A stretch of 64,000 bases of DNA, from the NCBI RefSeq assembly GCF_900660745.1, contig NZ_LR215048.1:186001-250000 (forward strand), written 5' to 3'. A program made the position numbers and the translations under genes. How positions within the stretch are numbered: position 1 is the stretch's first letter; every line of letters begins with the position of its first letter. The notes under the pieces were generated by a model, which saw only the letters and a program-made list of their open reading frames with translations, did not search any database and had not been told where the DNA came from. Shown piece after piece: positions 27,990 through 36,640 of the stretch. Source of the DNA: Haploplasma axanthum (GTDB lineage: Bacteria; Bacillota_I; Bacilli_A; Acholeplasmatales; Acholeplasmataceae).

Positions 27990-29309
27990 TTAACCTAATA
28001 TATATTGATTAATTAACGCTTCAAGATATTCTTGTTTACCTGATTCATTTTCATCAATATCTTTTTTGTCAAATACATATTTTTCTAGTTCTTTAAATCC
28101 AACTTTACCATCAACGATATCTTTACCAATTCCTTTTGTATAAGAACTATATCTTGATTTTAAGTTATCTTCAAAAACTCCATCTTCCCACATTTTAGCA
28201 GCTATTTTTAATCCAGCTGCAAATGAATCCATTCCGGCAATATGTGCTAAGAATAAATCTTCCGGTTTATTTGATGCTCTTCTAACTTTAGAGTCAAAGT
28301 TAAGGCCACCTGTTTTAAGACCACCTGCTCTTAGTACTTCATACATAATTGAGATTGAATCATATAGATTAGTTGGGAATTGATCTGTATCCCATCCTAA
28401 TAATAAATCTCCTTGATTTGCATCCAAGCTTCCAAGTAATCCTTCAGTTGCAGCAACTCTAATCTCATGGTTTACAGTATGTCCAGATAGTGTAGCATGG
28501 TTTGTTTCAATATTTAGCTTGAAGTGTTTTTCTAAATTGTATTTTCTTAAGAAACCAATAACTGTTGCACTATCAAAGTCATATTGATGTTTAGTTGGTT
28601 CTTTTGGTTTTGGTTCAATATAGAATTGTCCTTTATATCCAATCTCTTTAGCATAATCAACAGCCATATGTAACATACGTGCAAAATTATCTTGTTCTAA
28701 TTTATAATCTGTATTAAGGAGTGTTTCATAACCTTCTCTACCACCCCAGAAAGTATATCCAGCACCATTTAATCTGTGTGTAATTTCCATTGCTTTTTTA
28801 ATTTGAGCAGCACTATATGCAAACACATCAGCGTTAGGACTTGTAGAAGCTCCATTCATAAATCTCTTATGACCAAATAAGTTTGCTGTTCCCCAAAGTA
28901 GTTTAATACCTGTTCTTTTCATTTCTTTTTCAATTAAATCAACAATTACATCTAAATTCTTTTGAAATTCTTCTAATGAATTCCCTTGTGGTGCAATATC
29001 AACATCATGGAAGCAAAAATATTCCATACCTATTTTTTCCATAAATTCGAATCCAACTTTTACTCTAGTTTTTGCTATTTCAAGTTCATCTTTAGATGTT
29101 AAATCCCATGGTCTTTCCATTGTTCCAGAACCAAATGGATCAGTTCCAGTATATGTAAGTGTATGCCAATATGCCATAGAAAATTTAAGATGATCCTTCA
29201 TCTTTTTCCCTAAAACAACTTCTTCTGGGTTGTAGTATTTAAAAGCAAAAGGATTTTTACTTTTTGAACCCTCATATTTAATCTTTGCTACATTTTTAAA
29301 ATGTTCCAT
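27990..29309 (-). CDS. xylA: Xylose isomerase
   Basis: Converts D-xylose to D-xylulose. 439 residues of the class II type. [10 protein letters not shown] carries the catalytic His, [17 protein letters not shown] and [18 protein letters not shown] are the two family signatures with metal-binding residues, and [11 protein letters not shown] and LNFDSKVRR complete the metal site. First gene of the xylAB operon. The ribosome binding site AGGAGA precedes the ATG. Confidence 0.97.
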   Translation of the reverse strand: MEHFKNVAKIKYEGSKSKNPFAFKYYNPEEVVLGKKMKDHLKFSMAYWHTLTYTGTDPFGSGTMERPWDLTSKDELEIAKTRVKVGFEFMEKIGMEYFCFHDVDIAPQGNSLEEFQKNLDVIVDLIEKEMKRTGIKLLWGTANLFGHKRFMNGASTSPNADVFAYSAAQIKKAMEITHRLNGAGYTFWGGREGYETLLNTDYKLEQDNFARMLHMAVDYAKEIGYKGQFYIEPKPKEPTKHQYDFDSATVIGFLRKYNLEKHFKLNIETNHATLSGHTVNHEIRVAATEGLLGSLDANQGDLLLGWDTDQFPTNLYDSISIMYEVLRAGGLKTGGLNFDSKVRRASNKPEDLFLAHIAGMDSFAAGLKIAAKMWEDGVFEDNLKSRYSSYTKGIGKDIVDGKVGFKELEKYVFDKKDIDENESGKQEYLEALINQYILG

Positions 29310-29338
29310 TTTTTATTTCTCCTATATCTTATATTTTA

Positions 29339-29382
29339 TTGATAAACATATATTTTTAATATATAATTAACTAAACAAACGA
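29339..29382 (+). promoter_or_regulatory. xylR promoter with possible xyl operator half-site
   Basis: TTGATA (29339-29344), 17 bases, TATAAT (29362-29367) is a strong sigma-A promoter for the repressor gene. The following AACTAAACAAAC resembles one arm of the Bacillus xyl operator (TTTGTTTA type), but the matching arm is not evident. The xylA promoter must lie in the same 85-base divergent gap. Confidence 0.6.
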
Positions 29383-29394
29383 AAGGGTGACACC

Positions 29395-30561
29395 ATGATA
29401 AAAACTTCAAATTCTCAATCTGTTAAAATTGAAAACATGCGCCTAGTAATGGAAAAAATTGTTGAACTTCGTGAAGTATCAAGAATAGAACTATCAAGAT
29501 TAACAACGCTTAACAAAGCAACAGTCTCTTCAATAATGAGCGAATTCGTTTCATCAAATCTAGTAATTAAAACTGATAAAATCATCAAAACTAGCGGACG
29601 TAGCGCTAATTTATTCGCTTTGAATAAAAATGCTGGTCGAATAATTAGTATTGAACTTCTTACAAATTCTTTATATGGTGTAATAACTAATTTGTATGGG
29701 GAAATACTTTATGAAGTAGTTAAAGAGGATATTAATCCTGAATTTACACCATACCTCAAAGTATTGTTAGAAACAATTGACCATCTACGTGAAAATACTT
29801 ATGAATCAACTTACGGCTTAATTGGTATTGGTATTGGAGTTTATGGTACATTATCTAACTCCAAAAAAATCAAGTATGCTCCTTTTAATTCCTGGAAAGA
29901 TATTGACTTAAAAGAAATAATTGAAGATTATACCGGTATTAAAACCTATGTTGAAAACGAAGCAAACATTTCAGCGCTTGGCGAAAAAATTGTAAATCGT
30001 GATCAAAAGAATATTGTTTCTCTTAACATTGGTCTTGGTGTTGGGATGGGTATCGTCATAGACAGTAAATTGTATACCGGTGAACACGGTTATGCCGGTG
30101 AAATTGGACACACAATTATTGTTCCAAATGGCAGAAAATGTGTTTGTGGTAATCACGGTTGTCTTGAAACATACATATCAAACAAAGGTATTACAAATTA
30201 CTACTATGAACTAACTAATCAAATAATTAGTCTTAACGATTTTATTTCTCTTTATCAAAAACGTGATACATATGCTCTCAAAGTTTTTGACATGTTCACA
30301 GATTATGTGGCGATTGCAATTAACAACATCTCACAAACTATTGATCCTCACACAATTATTATTAACAGTAAAATTGCGGATTCAATTCCAGAAACAATTT
30401 CAGCAGTAAAGAATAAACTTAAATCTAGTATGATTTCACTTGATGTTCTTTCTACCTCAAAGTTCAAATCTAAAACAAATATTTTAGGACTAACTCATAT
30501 CTTAATTCAAGATTTTTTAAATGTTGATAATTACAGCATAAAAAATCTTAGTAAAATATAG
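29395..30561 (+). CDS. xylR: ROK-family xylose repressor
   Basis: 388 residues. An N-terminal winged HTH (SRIELSRLTTLNKATVSSIMSEF) joins a ROK sugar-kinase-like domain with the ROK signature (GEIGHTIIVPNGRKC) and the zinc-binding CVCGNHGCLETY motif. Divergent from xylAB with an 85-base gap, as in Bacillus. Expected to repress xylAB until xylose binds. The ribosome binding site AAAGGGTG precedes the ATG. Confidence 0.93.
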   Translation: MIKTSNSQSVKIENMRLVMEKIVELREVSRIELSRLTTLNKATVSSIMSEFVSSNLVIKTDKIIKTSGRSANLFALNKNAGRIISIELLTNSLYGVITNLYGEILYEVVKEDINPEFTPYLKVLLETIDHLRENTYESTYGLIGIGIGVYGTLSNSKKIKYAPFNSWKDIDLKEIIEDYTGIKTYVENEANISALGEKIVNRDQKNIVSLNIGLGVGMGIVIDSKLYTGEHGYAGEIGHTIIVPNGRKCVCGNHGCLETYISNKGITNYYYELTNQIISLNDFISLYQKRDTYALKVFDMFTDYVAIAINNISQTIDPHTIIINSKIADSIPETISAVKNKLKSSMISLDVLSTSKFKSKTNILGLTHILIQDFLNVDNYSIKNLSKI

Positions 30562-30640
30562 TTTTCCCAAACATAGTTTATCACATAAATTAAGTTTTGT
30601 AAAGAACTTGTTTTGTTATATTATTATGCTTTATTAACTA

Positions 30641-30668
30641 AAAAGGGACGAAATTTATCGTCCCTTTT
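30641..30668. terminator. Bidirectional terminator between xylR and the glycerophosphodiesterase gene
   Basis: Perfect 11-bp stem AAAAGGGACGA / TCGTCCCTTTT with a 6-base loop and T-runs on both strands. Confidence 0.88.
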
Positions 30669-30672
30669 ATCT

Positions 30673-31383
30673 TTATCCATTCGTTGTTATATAATCAACG
30701 TTATATTCAATCATTTTCTCAATTGTTTTAAAATCATTAACAGTCCAAACATTAACTTTTATTCCATTATCGTGGAATTTTTTGATATTCTCTTTTTTTA
30801 ATGCTCCATAATGGAAATCCACATCAAACTTAAACTTCTTGCATAAATCAATCAAACTATCATCATATTTATCTAACAAATACTGAATAGGAATATTTTT
30901 GTCAATTTCTCTTACAATAAGTAAATTATTCAAATCAAATGATATAATAACAGTTTTATTTATATCACCATGTTCTTTAATAATATCAAACATTCCTTTT
31001 ATTTCTTCTTTATTAAAGATTGCTTTTATTTCTATAATAGAAACCTTATCGTATTCCTTACATATCTTTAAATACTCTTCTAAAGTTGGAATATTAATAG
31101 ACTCATCGAATTTTTTAGTGTTTATGTCAATGAATGGTAGATTTTTTAAAACATTGTATTCTGTATTTTTAATTATAAAATTACTTTTAGCCAATCTCTT
31201 TGTATCATCGTCATGGTGAATAATATATTTACCATCTTTAGTCAAATGAACATCACACTCAATACCATAAAATGCTTTTTTACCCGCTTCAATAAATGCT
31301 TTTTTAGTATTTTCCGTTTCTTTAGAGCTATATCCTCTGTGAGCAACCAGTTTAACTGGTAGATCAAAAATATCTTCTTTCAT
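30673..31383 (-). CDS. Glycerophosphodiester phosphodiesterase
   Basis: Hydrolyses glycerophosphodiesters to glycerol-3-phosphate and an alcohol. The GDPD motif is present: VAHRGYSSKETENT at the N-terminus (catalytic HR and E.NT), IECDVHLTKDGKYIIHHDDDTKRL (second catalytic His and metal acids) and VNVWTVND near the C-terminus. 236 residues with no signal peptide, so cytoplasmic, involved in phospholipid or lipoteichoic-acid turnover products. GAGGTC precedes the ATG. Confidence 0.94.
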   Translation of the reverse strand: MKEDIFDLPVKLVAHRGYSSKETENTKKAFIEAGKKAFYGIECDVHLTKDGKYIIHHDDDTKRLAKSNFIIKNTEYNVLKNLPFIDINTKKFDESINIPTLEEYLKICKEYDKVSIIEIKAIFNKEEIKGMFDIIKEHGDINKTVIISFDLNNLLIVREIDKNIPIQYLLDKYDDSLIDLCKKFKFDVDFHYGALKKENIKKFHDNGIKVNVWTVNDFKTIEKMIEYNVDYITTNG

Positions 31384-31489
31384 TAAATGGACCTCTTTTT
31401 CTTTAATATAAATAATTTTACCATATTAAACCAATGATTTATCTATTTTTGGTATAATTAAAGGAACATTAAAAAGAAAAGGTGAAACC

Positions 31490-31945
31490 ATGAATTATGA
31501 TTCTTTATTAGCATCTGCTAAAGCATTAATAGACAATGAAAAACATGAAATATCATTACTCTCAAATATATCCGCTTTTATATATCAATACATTCCCAAC
31601 TTAAATTGGTCTGGATTCTATTTAAATAAAAATGAAGTCCTAATATTAGGTCCTTTCCAAGGTAAGATTGCTTGTAGCATTATTGAAAAAGGTAAGGGTG
31701 TATGCGGAACTTCTTTTCTAACTAAGAAATCAGTTGTTGTTCCAAATGTACATTTATATGATAATCATATTGCTTGTGACTCAGCCAGTAATTCTGAAGT
31801 TGTTATTCCAATAATCATTAATAATACTGTTTATGGTGTTTTAGATATTGATAGTCCATTAATTAACAGATTTGATGGTGAACTAGTTATTTTTTTAGAA
31901 AAAATCGTTATTTACTTAACTGAAAAACTCACTTTTTGGCACTAA
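31490..31945 (+). CDS. msrC: Free methionine-(R)-sulfoxide reductase (GAF domain)
   Basis: Reduces free methionine-R-sulfoxide. A single GAF domain of 151 residues with the three conserved Cys expected for fRMsr: the first in GKIACSIIEKGKG, the second in GVCGTSFL and the third in HIACDSASNSEVVIPI. Its stop codon lies inside the CIRCE-like element of the next gene, so the two stress genes are close but have separate promoters. Ribosome binding site AAAGGTG. Confidence 0.92.
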   Translation: MNYDSLLASAKALIDNEKHEISLLSNISAFIYQYIPNLNWSGFYLNKNEVLILGPFQGKIACSIIEKGKGVCGTSFLTKKSVVVPNVHLYDNHIACDSASNSEVVIPIIINNTVYGVLDIDSPLINRFDGELVIFLEKIVIYLTEKLTFWH

Positions 31946-31978
31946 AAGGTTGACAGTGCCAAAATCAAATGTTATAAT
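31936..31978 (+). promoter_or_regulatory. hsp20 promoter with CIRCE-like operator
   Basis: TTGACA (31950-31955), 17 bases, TATAAT (31973-31978) is a consensus sigma-A promoter. The inverted repeat TTGGCACTA-N9-CAGTGCCAA (31936-31962) overlaps the -35. It has the exact spacing of CIRCE (TTAGCACTC-N9-GAGTGCTAA) and matches 7 of 9 positions per arm, with symmetric changes. The stem extends to TTTTGGCACT/AGTGCCAAAA. Suggests control by HrcA or a relative. Confidence 0.75.
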
Positions 31979-32029
31979 ATATCTGTATCTAAAAGATACA
32001 TAAAAAATTAAATATAAGGAGTGATATTT

Positions 32030-32419
32030 ATGTTTGATCTTTTAAGAAAAGACAAAACCTTTTTTGATGATTTCTTTGGAGAAATAGCTGGTTCTAAAAA
32101 TGCCTTAATGAAAACAGACATTAAAGAAAATGACACATCCTACACATTTGAGATTGATTTGCCTGGCTTTGATAAAAAAGATATTAAGGTTGGAATTGAA
32201 AATGGATACTTAACTGTATCTGCTTCTAAAAATGATGAAGTCGAAGAAAAAAAAGACAATTATATTAGAAGAGAAAGACACTTCGGTTCATTCACTAGAA
32301 GTTTTTATGTAGGTAATGTTAAATTAGACACACTTGCTGCAAATTATAAAGATGGTATTTTATCAATTGATGTTCCAAAAGAAATCAAAGAAGAAACTAA
32401 GTATTTAGAAATTAAATAA
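32030..32419 (+). CDS. Hsp20-family small heat-shock protein
   Basis: 129 residues with an alpha-crystallin domain (MKTDIKENDTSYTFEIDLPGFDKKDI through YKDGILSIDVPKE). The A-x-x-x-n-G-I-L motif and a C-terminal short tail are typical. An ATP-independent holdase. The start is the ATG at 32030, 8 bases after AAGGAG; the GTG at 32021 overlaps the ribosome binding site. Single-gene unit between its CIRCE-like promoter and a terminator. Confidence 0.95.
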   Translation: MFDLLRKDKTFFDDFFGEIAGSKNALMKTDIKENDTSYTFEIDLPGFDKKDIKVGIENGYLTVSASKNDEVEEKKDNYIRRERHFGSFTRSFYVGNVKLDTLAANYKDGILSIDVPKEIKEETKYLEIK

Positions 32420-32426
32420 AAAAAAT

Positions 32427-32456
32427 GGGAAGTTGTAAAAAACTCTCCCTTTTTTC
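32427..32456 (+). terminator. Terminator after hsp20
   Basis: GGGAAGTT and AACTCTCCC pair with one bulge and are followed by TTTTTT, directly after the hsp20 stop. Confidence 0.7.
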
Positions 32457-32504
32457 TTTTATTTTAAACTTTTTAATGGTTTTTAAGACAAAATGCCCGA
32501 AAAA

Positions 32505-32532
32505 ATAACACTTATTGACATATAAGTGTTAT
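32505..32532 (+). promoter_or_regulatory. Perfect inverted repeat ahead of the second LytTR system
   Basis: ATAACACTTAT / ATAAGTGTTAT, 11-bp arms with a 6-base spacer, ends inside a TATAAT -10 (32530-32535) about 50 bases upstream of the regulator start. The placement suggests an operator. LytTR sites are usually direct repeats, so the binding protein may be something else. Confidence 0.6.
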
Positions 32533-32584
32533 AATTAAATTGGACTATATTATCAACTATAATAAAAAACAAGGGGGTAATAAG

Positions 32585-33322
32585 ATGGTTTCTATTGCTT
32601 TATGTGATGACGAAAAAATATTCTTAAGTCATTACGAAGATAAGATTAAGTCTTTATCTCAAAAGTTAAAGATTAACCTTGAAATCATCAAATTTACTAG
32701 TGGTGAATCACTATTATTCTATCTAGAAGACTACCCAACACAATTCGACATAATTTATTTAGATATCTTAATGAACACTACAAATGGTATAGACATTGGA
32801 ATGAAAATAAAAGAGATTAACCCAAGTATTCAAATTATCTTTTTAACTAGTTCTGAATCATATGTCTATGATGCTTTCAGTGTTTCACCTGTCAATTATC
32901 TTATTAAAGATAGAGACAGCAAGAAATTTGATGAGGTTTTTAAATTAGCTATTAAAAACGTTAATGAGTCTTTTGATAAAGATGTTTTTATTCATGAAAC
33001 AAGAGCCAAAAAACTCATCATACCTTATACTGATATCGTTTATTTTGAAGTTTATAAAAGAATCATTATTATTCATCTAAAAAACAGAGAAACTATTCAA
33101 ATATATAAGGCATTAAATGAACTTGAATTTGAATTAGAAAAGAAAAAGTTTGTTCGTGCTCATCGTTCATACCTAGTTAACATGCAATATATAAAAAATA
33201 TTACTAATCAAAGTGTTAATTTAAAAACTGAGGAAGAGGTTCCATTAGGAAGAAAATACATCACCATTGTTAGAGAATCCCTTAACGACTATCTATTTGG
33301 GGGTGTAATTAATGACATTTAG
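32585..33322 (+). CDS. LytTR-family response regulator
   Basis: 245 residues. Receiver domain (ALCDDEKIF; phosphoacceptor Asp in IIYLDILMN; Lys replaced context NYLIKDRDSKKF) and a LytTR domain (KKFVRAHRSYLVNMQYIKNI). The start is at 32585 with AAGGGGG upstream; an earlier in-frame ATG lacks a site. It overlaps the kinase gene by 11 bases. It differs from the pair at 2143-4148, so the window has two independent Agr-like systems. Confidence 0.9.
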   Translation: MVSIALCDDEKIFLSHYEDKIKSLSQKLKINLEIIKFTSGESLLFYLEDYPTQFDIIYLDILMNTTNGIDIGMKIKEINPSIQIIFLTSSESYVYDAFSVSPVNYLIKDRDSKKFDEVFKLAIKNVNESFDKDVFIHETRAKKLIIPYTDIVYFEVYKRIIIIHLKNRETIQIYKALNELEFELEKKKFVRAHRSYLVNMQYIKNITNQSVNLKTEEEVPLGRKYITIVRESLNDYLFGGVINDI

Positions 33323-34676
33323 TATGATTGCTGCATTTATTTTTTCTACAATTTTTTTAGTTTTATATATTGATAACTATAAACACTATTTTCATTTCAG
33401 AAAAAATGCCTGGATATCAATTACGATTTTTGTTTTGATATCTTTTATACCACTGTTTAACTTCCCATGGTTAAATGACTATATTCACATCAGATCAAGC
33501 ATAACACTTGTAGGTTATTTTGTTGCATTATACTTTATGTTTAAAACATCAATTCTAAACGCAGCTTTTCTTTCTCTAAACTTTATTTTAAAAACATATG
33601 CATCATACTTAATTGTTTCTTCAGTTATTGCAATGATAATTAATGAGAAAGTCTCAATAGAATTAATTAGTCCAGATCAATACTATTACATAACATATGT
33701 ATTTTCGTTTTCAATAGCAATCATTTTCATGTTTATTTTGTATAAAATAGTTCTAAAACAAAAAATGCTACGTTTCTTTGAAAATAAAACTTTTATTTTC
33801 TATTCAATTGGTATACAAGTTATTTTGTTGATTAACCTTGTTATTATTACAAGTGCTACTTCTTCTGACGTATCAAAAGTCTGGTATAACATAACAATTC
33901 TAATTTTTTCAATATCAATTTTAGTAATCTACTTTTTCACAAGAATTTTTATTACCAACGTTAATTACTTAGCAGCCTTCAAATATCATAGTGATTATTT
34001 AAAAAAACAACTTGATTTCCAAATTATCCACTATAAAACTCAAGAACGCCAAATTAATGACTATTTAAAATTCAAACATGATTATAATAAAACAATTGAT
34101 TCAATAAATATTTTATTAAACAATGGTCAATATGATGCAATCTCAAATATTTTGAATACTTCCAGAACAAATCTTAAAAATCTACATATAAATTATCGTG
34201 AATACTCCAATAACGTTATTATTGATGCCTTACTGAATGACTATGCTTCTAGATTCAAATCAATTCAATGTAGTTTTTCTTCAATGAGTTACATACCATT
34301 AAATGTTTCTCTTAATGAATTAGATTTGATTAGATTATTTTATAATGTAATGGATAACATCTATACTGCCGTATCAAAAATTGAAGATCCAAATGATCGT
34401 TCAGTTAAAATAACAACTAAAAATAGAAATGGATTTCAAGCAATTATCTTTATTAATAGTGCTATAAAAGTTCCAGGACAAACAATTAAGAATAATAAAT
34501 TACAAACAACAAAAGCTGATAAAGCAGTGCACGGTTTTGGTTTAAATATTATCAATGATATTGTTGAAGGTATTAATGGATTTGTTAATTACGAATTAAT
34601 TAGCACCGATCCAAAAATTAACTATTTTAAATTAACAATAATGATTCCTGATTACACTAAAGAAGATAAAAACTAA
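33312..34676 (+). CDS. GHKL-family sensor histidine kinase
   Basis: 454 residues with about six membrane helices in the first 220, then a linker with LKFKHDYNKTIDSINIL holding the likely phosphoacceptor His, and a GHKL ATPase domain (LIRLFYNVMDNIYTAV; HGFGLNIINDIVEGING). Partner of the LytTR regulator immediately upstream, with a GGGGGTG ribosome binding site. No peptide precursor gene is evident next to it. Confidence 0.87.
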   Translation: MTFSMIAAFIFSTIFLVLYIDNYKHYFHFRKNAWISITIFVLISFIPLFNFPWLNDYIHIRSSITLVGYFVALYFMFKTSILNAAFLSLNFILKTYASYLIVSSVIAMIINEKVSIELISPDQYYYITYVFSFSIAIIFMFILYKIVLKQKMLRFFENKTFIFYSIGIQVILLINLVIITSATSSDVSKVWYNITILIFSISILVIYFFTRIFITNVNYLAAFKYHSDYLKKQLDFQIIHYKTQERQINDYLKFKHDYNKTIDSINILLNNGQYDAISNILNTSRTNLKNLHINYREYSNNVIIDALLNDYASRFKSIQCSFSSMSYIPLNVSLNELDLIRLFYNVMDNIYTAVSKIEDPNDRSVKITTKNRNGFQAIIFINSAIKVPGQTIKNNKLQTTKADKAVHGFGLNIINDIVEGINGFVNYELISTDPKINYFKLTIMIPDYTKEDKN

Positions 34677-35356
34677 TTAACTATTTTAATTAGTTTCATC
34701 TCAATTAATTTATTCTTATCAATATAGCCAACAGTATAATCTACTGTTGGTATTTTATTTATTTTTTCATATTGCATCATGTACATATCAATAAGTTCTT
34801 TTGCATATTCTAATAATCTTGGTCCATTTACAATCAGTAAAGATGGCGTTGTTTCATGCATTCTTGCATATGAAACATCTTCAACATTATATTTTTTATT
34901 ATAAAGTTTTTGTGGCGAGATATTATAATAGACTTTTAAATTATTTCCATGAATCCACATTTTTAAAACAGGTTTACCTTTGTGCATAAAACGCTCATAT
35001 TTCCATGATTTTTTAACATCAACATTTGGAAAAGCTAATAAATAGTTTTTCAATTCGCTAAATCGTTGTTGTGATTCAATTGGTGCTAAATGCATTCTTG
35101 CTTGAAAACTATAATTATATTTTATTGATAATTTCAAATCGTTTTCTTCACTTAAATCATCATTAATTATCGCTTCACTTTCATCTCTTAAATCAGAATT
35201 AAAAATTATTTTATTCGTTTTAGTATATAATGTTTTAGGTACTTTTTCTTCTTTTTTTGGAATTGTCAGCAGCAAAATTACTACTGCTAAAATTATAATA
35301 ACAACGATTAATAAACCTAAAATAAAATATATATTTGAAATCATAAAATTTCTCAT
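34673..35356 (-). CDS. Single-span membrane protein of unknown function
   Basis: One long hydrophobic helix near the N-terminus, then an acidic linker and a soluble domain. Segments such as YNYSFQARMHLA, ELKNYLLAFPNVDVKKSWKYERF and LKVYYNISPQKLYNKKYNVEDVS recall an uncharacterised Bacillota domain found singly or repeated in membrane proteins. The start is at 35356 (GGAGG 9 bases upstream) or 35362. Convergent with the kinase gene (4-base overlap). The IS at 35409 lies only about 50 bases upstream and may have separated it from its promoter. Confidence 0.7.
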   Translation of the reverse strand: MRNFMISNIYFILGLLIVVIIILAVVILLLTIPKKEEKVPKTLYTKTNKIIFNSDLRDESEAIINDDLSEENDLKLSIKYNYSFQARMHLAPIESQQRFSELKNYLLAFPNVDVKKSWKYERFMHKGKPVLKMWIHGNNLKVYYNISPQKLYNKKYNVEDVSYARMHETTPSLLIVNGPRLLEYAKELIDMYMMQYEKINKIPTVDYTVGYIDKNKLIEMKLIKIVN

Positions 35357-35435
35357 TTTCATCTTCCTCCTTTGCTGTTAGTATTTTATACTTTTTTTCT
35401 TTTTTTTTCTGGGGTGTGTAGATAATAGTTGATAT

Positions 35436-36338
35436 TTATCTGTTTTCCAGAATTTCTGTAATACCTTTGTCTTTCATAAAATCATCAAAAGTAACTTCTT
35501 TTATTGATTTTAGAACTCTTTTAAATATACTTTTAATCATTTTATTTTTAGTTTTAATTCTTTGATTCATATTTTTAATATTATGATACGCTAAATAGTT
35601 TTGCCTATAAACGAAAAAATTCAAATAGTGTTGTAAGTTTTTAAGTTTATATCCAGAATGTTTATAGAGAAATCTTTTTAATATACTATGATAATTGTCT
35701 ACCATTATGGTTGAATATTCTCCAGTTTCATCTTTTCTTCCATTGATATTTTCCACTTCAAATTGATTCATGAATTGATATGTTTTAGTGTTCCCGTCAT
35801 GAATAAATTTTTCAACTTGTCCAATATTGTCAGTGAAATTATCAATGAATTGCTGAGGGAGAGGCATTGCTCTGGATACTACTTTAGCTACAGATACACC
35901 ATATATATTTACCATTGTGACTACACATAACTGGTTAAATGAGAGACCTCTAATACCTTTACCATCTGGTCTAACATGTTTATAGGGTTTTTCTCTAATA
36001 CTAATGAATGTTTCATCAATTACGATCACTCCACTTATCTTCAAGTTTTCTTGATAGTTCTTTAATGAATGAAATATAATATATCTATAATATAAAACTG
36101 TTTTAATATTAATATCAAGATTTCTTGCAATAACTTCCAGCGTAACATCATCAATCATAAAAGCTATTAACTTTTTGATTTTATAATCACTTAACTTAAG
36201 ATGTTTCATTGGAGTCTTATCAATTATGAAAGTTTTTAAACAACTCTTACATTTATATCTTTGTTTATTATTTTTGTCTTTTCCATTTTTTATTAAACTG
36301 TTAAAAGAACCACATAGATCACAGTTTTGGTTCTGCAT
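35436..36338 (-). CDS. IS1595-family transposase
   Basis: 300 residues. N-terminal zinc ribbon (CDLCGSF...KCKSCLKTF), an HTH region, then a DDE-type catalytic core: first Asp in VIVIDETFISI, second Asp near KFIHDGNTKTY, and a downstream NYHSILKRFLYKHSG segment, which in IS1595/ISXO2-like enzymes carries the third catalytic position region. Ribosome binding site AAAGGGA, 5 bases before the ATG. It appears full length. Confidence 0.88.
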   Translation of the reverse strand: MQNQNCDLCGSFNSLIKNGKDKNNKQRYKCKSCLKTFIIDKTPMKHLKLSDYKIKKLIAFMIDDVTLEVIARNLDINIKTVLYYRYIIFHSLKNYQENLKISGVIVIDETFISIREKPYKHVRPDGKGIRGLSFNQLCVVTMVNIYGVSVAKVVSRAMPLPQQFIDNFTDNIGQVEKFIHDGNTKTYQFMNQFEVENINGRKDETGEYSTIMVDNYHSILKRFLYKHSGYKLKNLQHYLNFFVYRQNYLAYHNIKNMNQRIKTKNKMIKSIFKRVLKSIKEVTFDDFMKDKGITEILENR

Positions 36339-36352
36339 TGACGTCCCTTTCT

Positions 36353-36448
36353 ACTATAAAAGCGAGTGTTTTATCCTAAAGGAACGTCGCCAAACAATCC
36401 AGGAATAAAACACTCGCTTTTATAGTTCCTTTATTAAGATTGTTTGGC
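36353..36448 (-). repeat. Interlocking inverted repeats upstream of the transposase gene
   Basis: A perfect 22-bp inverted repeat (36353-36374 with 36405-36426; core AGCGAGTG) surrounds a 30-base loop. An 11-bp segment in that loop (36389-36399, GCCAAACAATC) pairs perfectly with 36438-36448 outside it. The order A-B-A'-B' allows a pseudoknot or two exclusive folds. AAAGGAAC/GTTCCTTT adds a third pairing. Located in the leader of the transposase mRNA. Confidence 0.75.
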
Positions 36449-36601
36449 ATTATTATTATAACATTGTTTTTATTTTTTTATAATGGACTTAAAGCTTTTG
36501 TTATCGTTATTTAAGCATAGTCATCAACTATTATCTCCACATCCCAGTTTTTTTTTATTCTATTTGTTCTAAACGACATTTTTAATGTTCCAAAAAACAA
36601 A

Positions 36602-36632
36602 AAAGACCAAATATTTTTAGTATTTAGTCTTT
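36602..36632 (-). terminator. Terminator after the GNAT gene
   Basis: Minus strand AAAGACTAAATA / TATTTGGTCTTT (11 of 12 pairs) followed by a T-run. Confidence 0.75.
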
Positions 36633-36640
36633 ACAAAGTT

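Larger units (their letters stand above)
35409..36547 (-). mobile_element. IS1595-family insertion sequence, complete
   Basis: Ends are imperfect terminal inverted repeats of about 26 bases (35409-35434 and 36521-36547; shared core AGATAATAGTTGAT, outer ends CTGGG/CCCAG). Both sides are flanked by at least eight T (35401-35408; 36548-36555), consistent with the 8-bp target duplication typical of IS1595. It holds one transposase gene and a region of interlocking inverted repeats. The element looks intact. Confidence 0.85.

Noticed and set aside
29310-29394. Complete xyl operator palindrome
   Set aside because: Only one arm-like sequence (AACTAAACAAAC) is evident; no matching second arm at the usual spacing.
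32515-32535. TTGACA and TATAAT as a promoter pair
   Set aside because: Only nine bases separate them; the TTGACA is the spacer of the inverted repeat.
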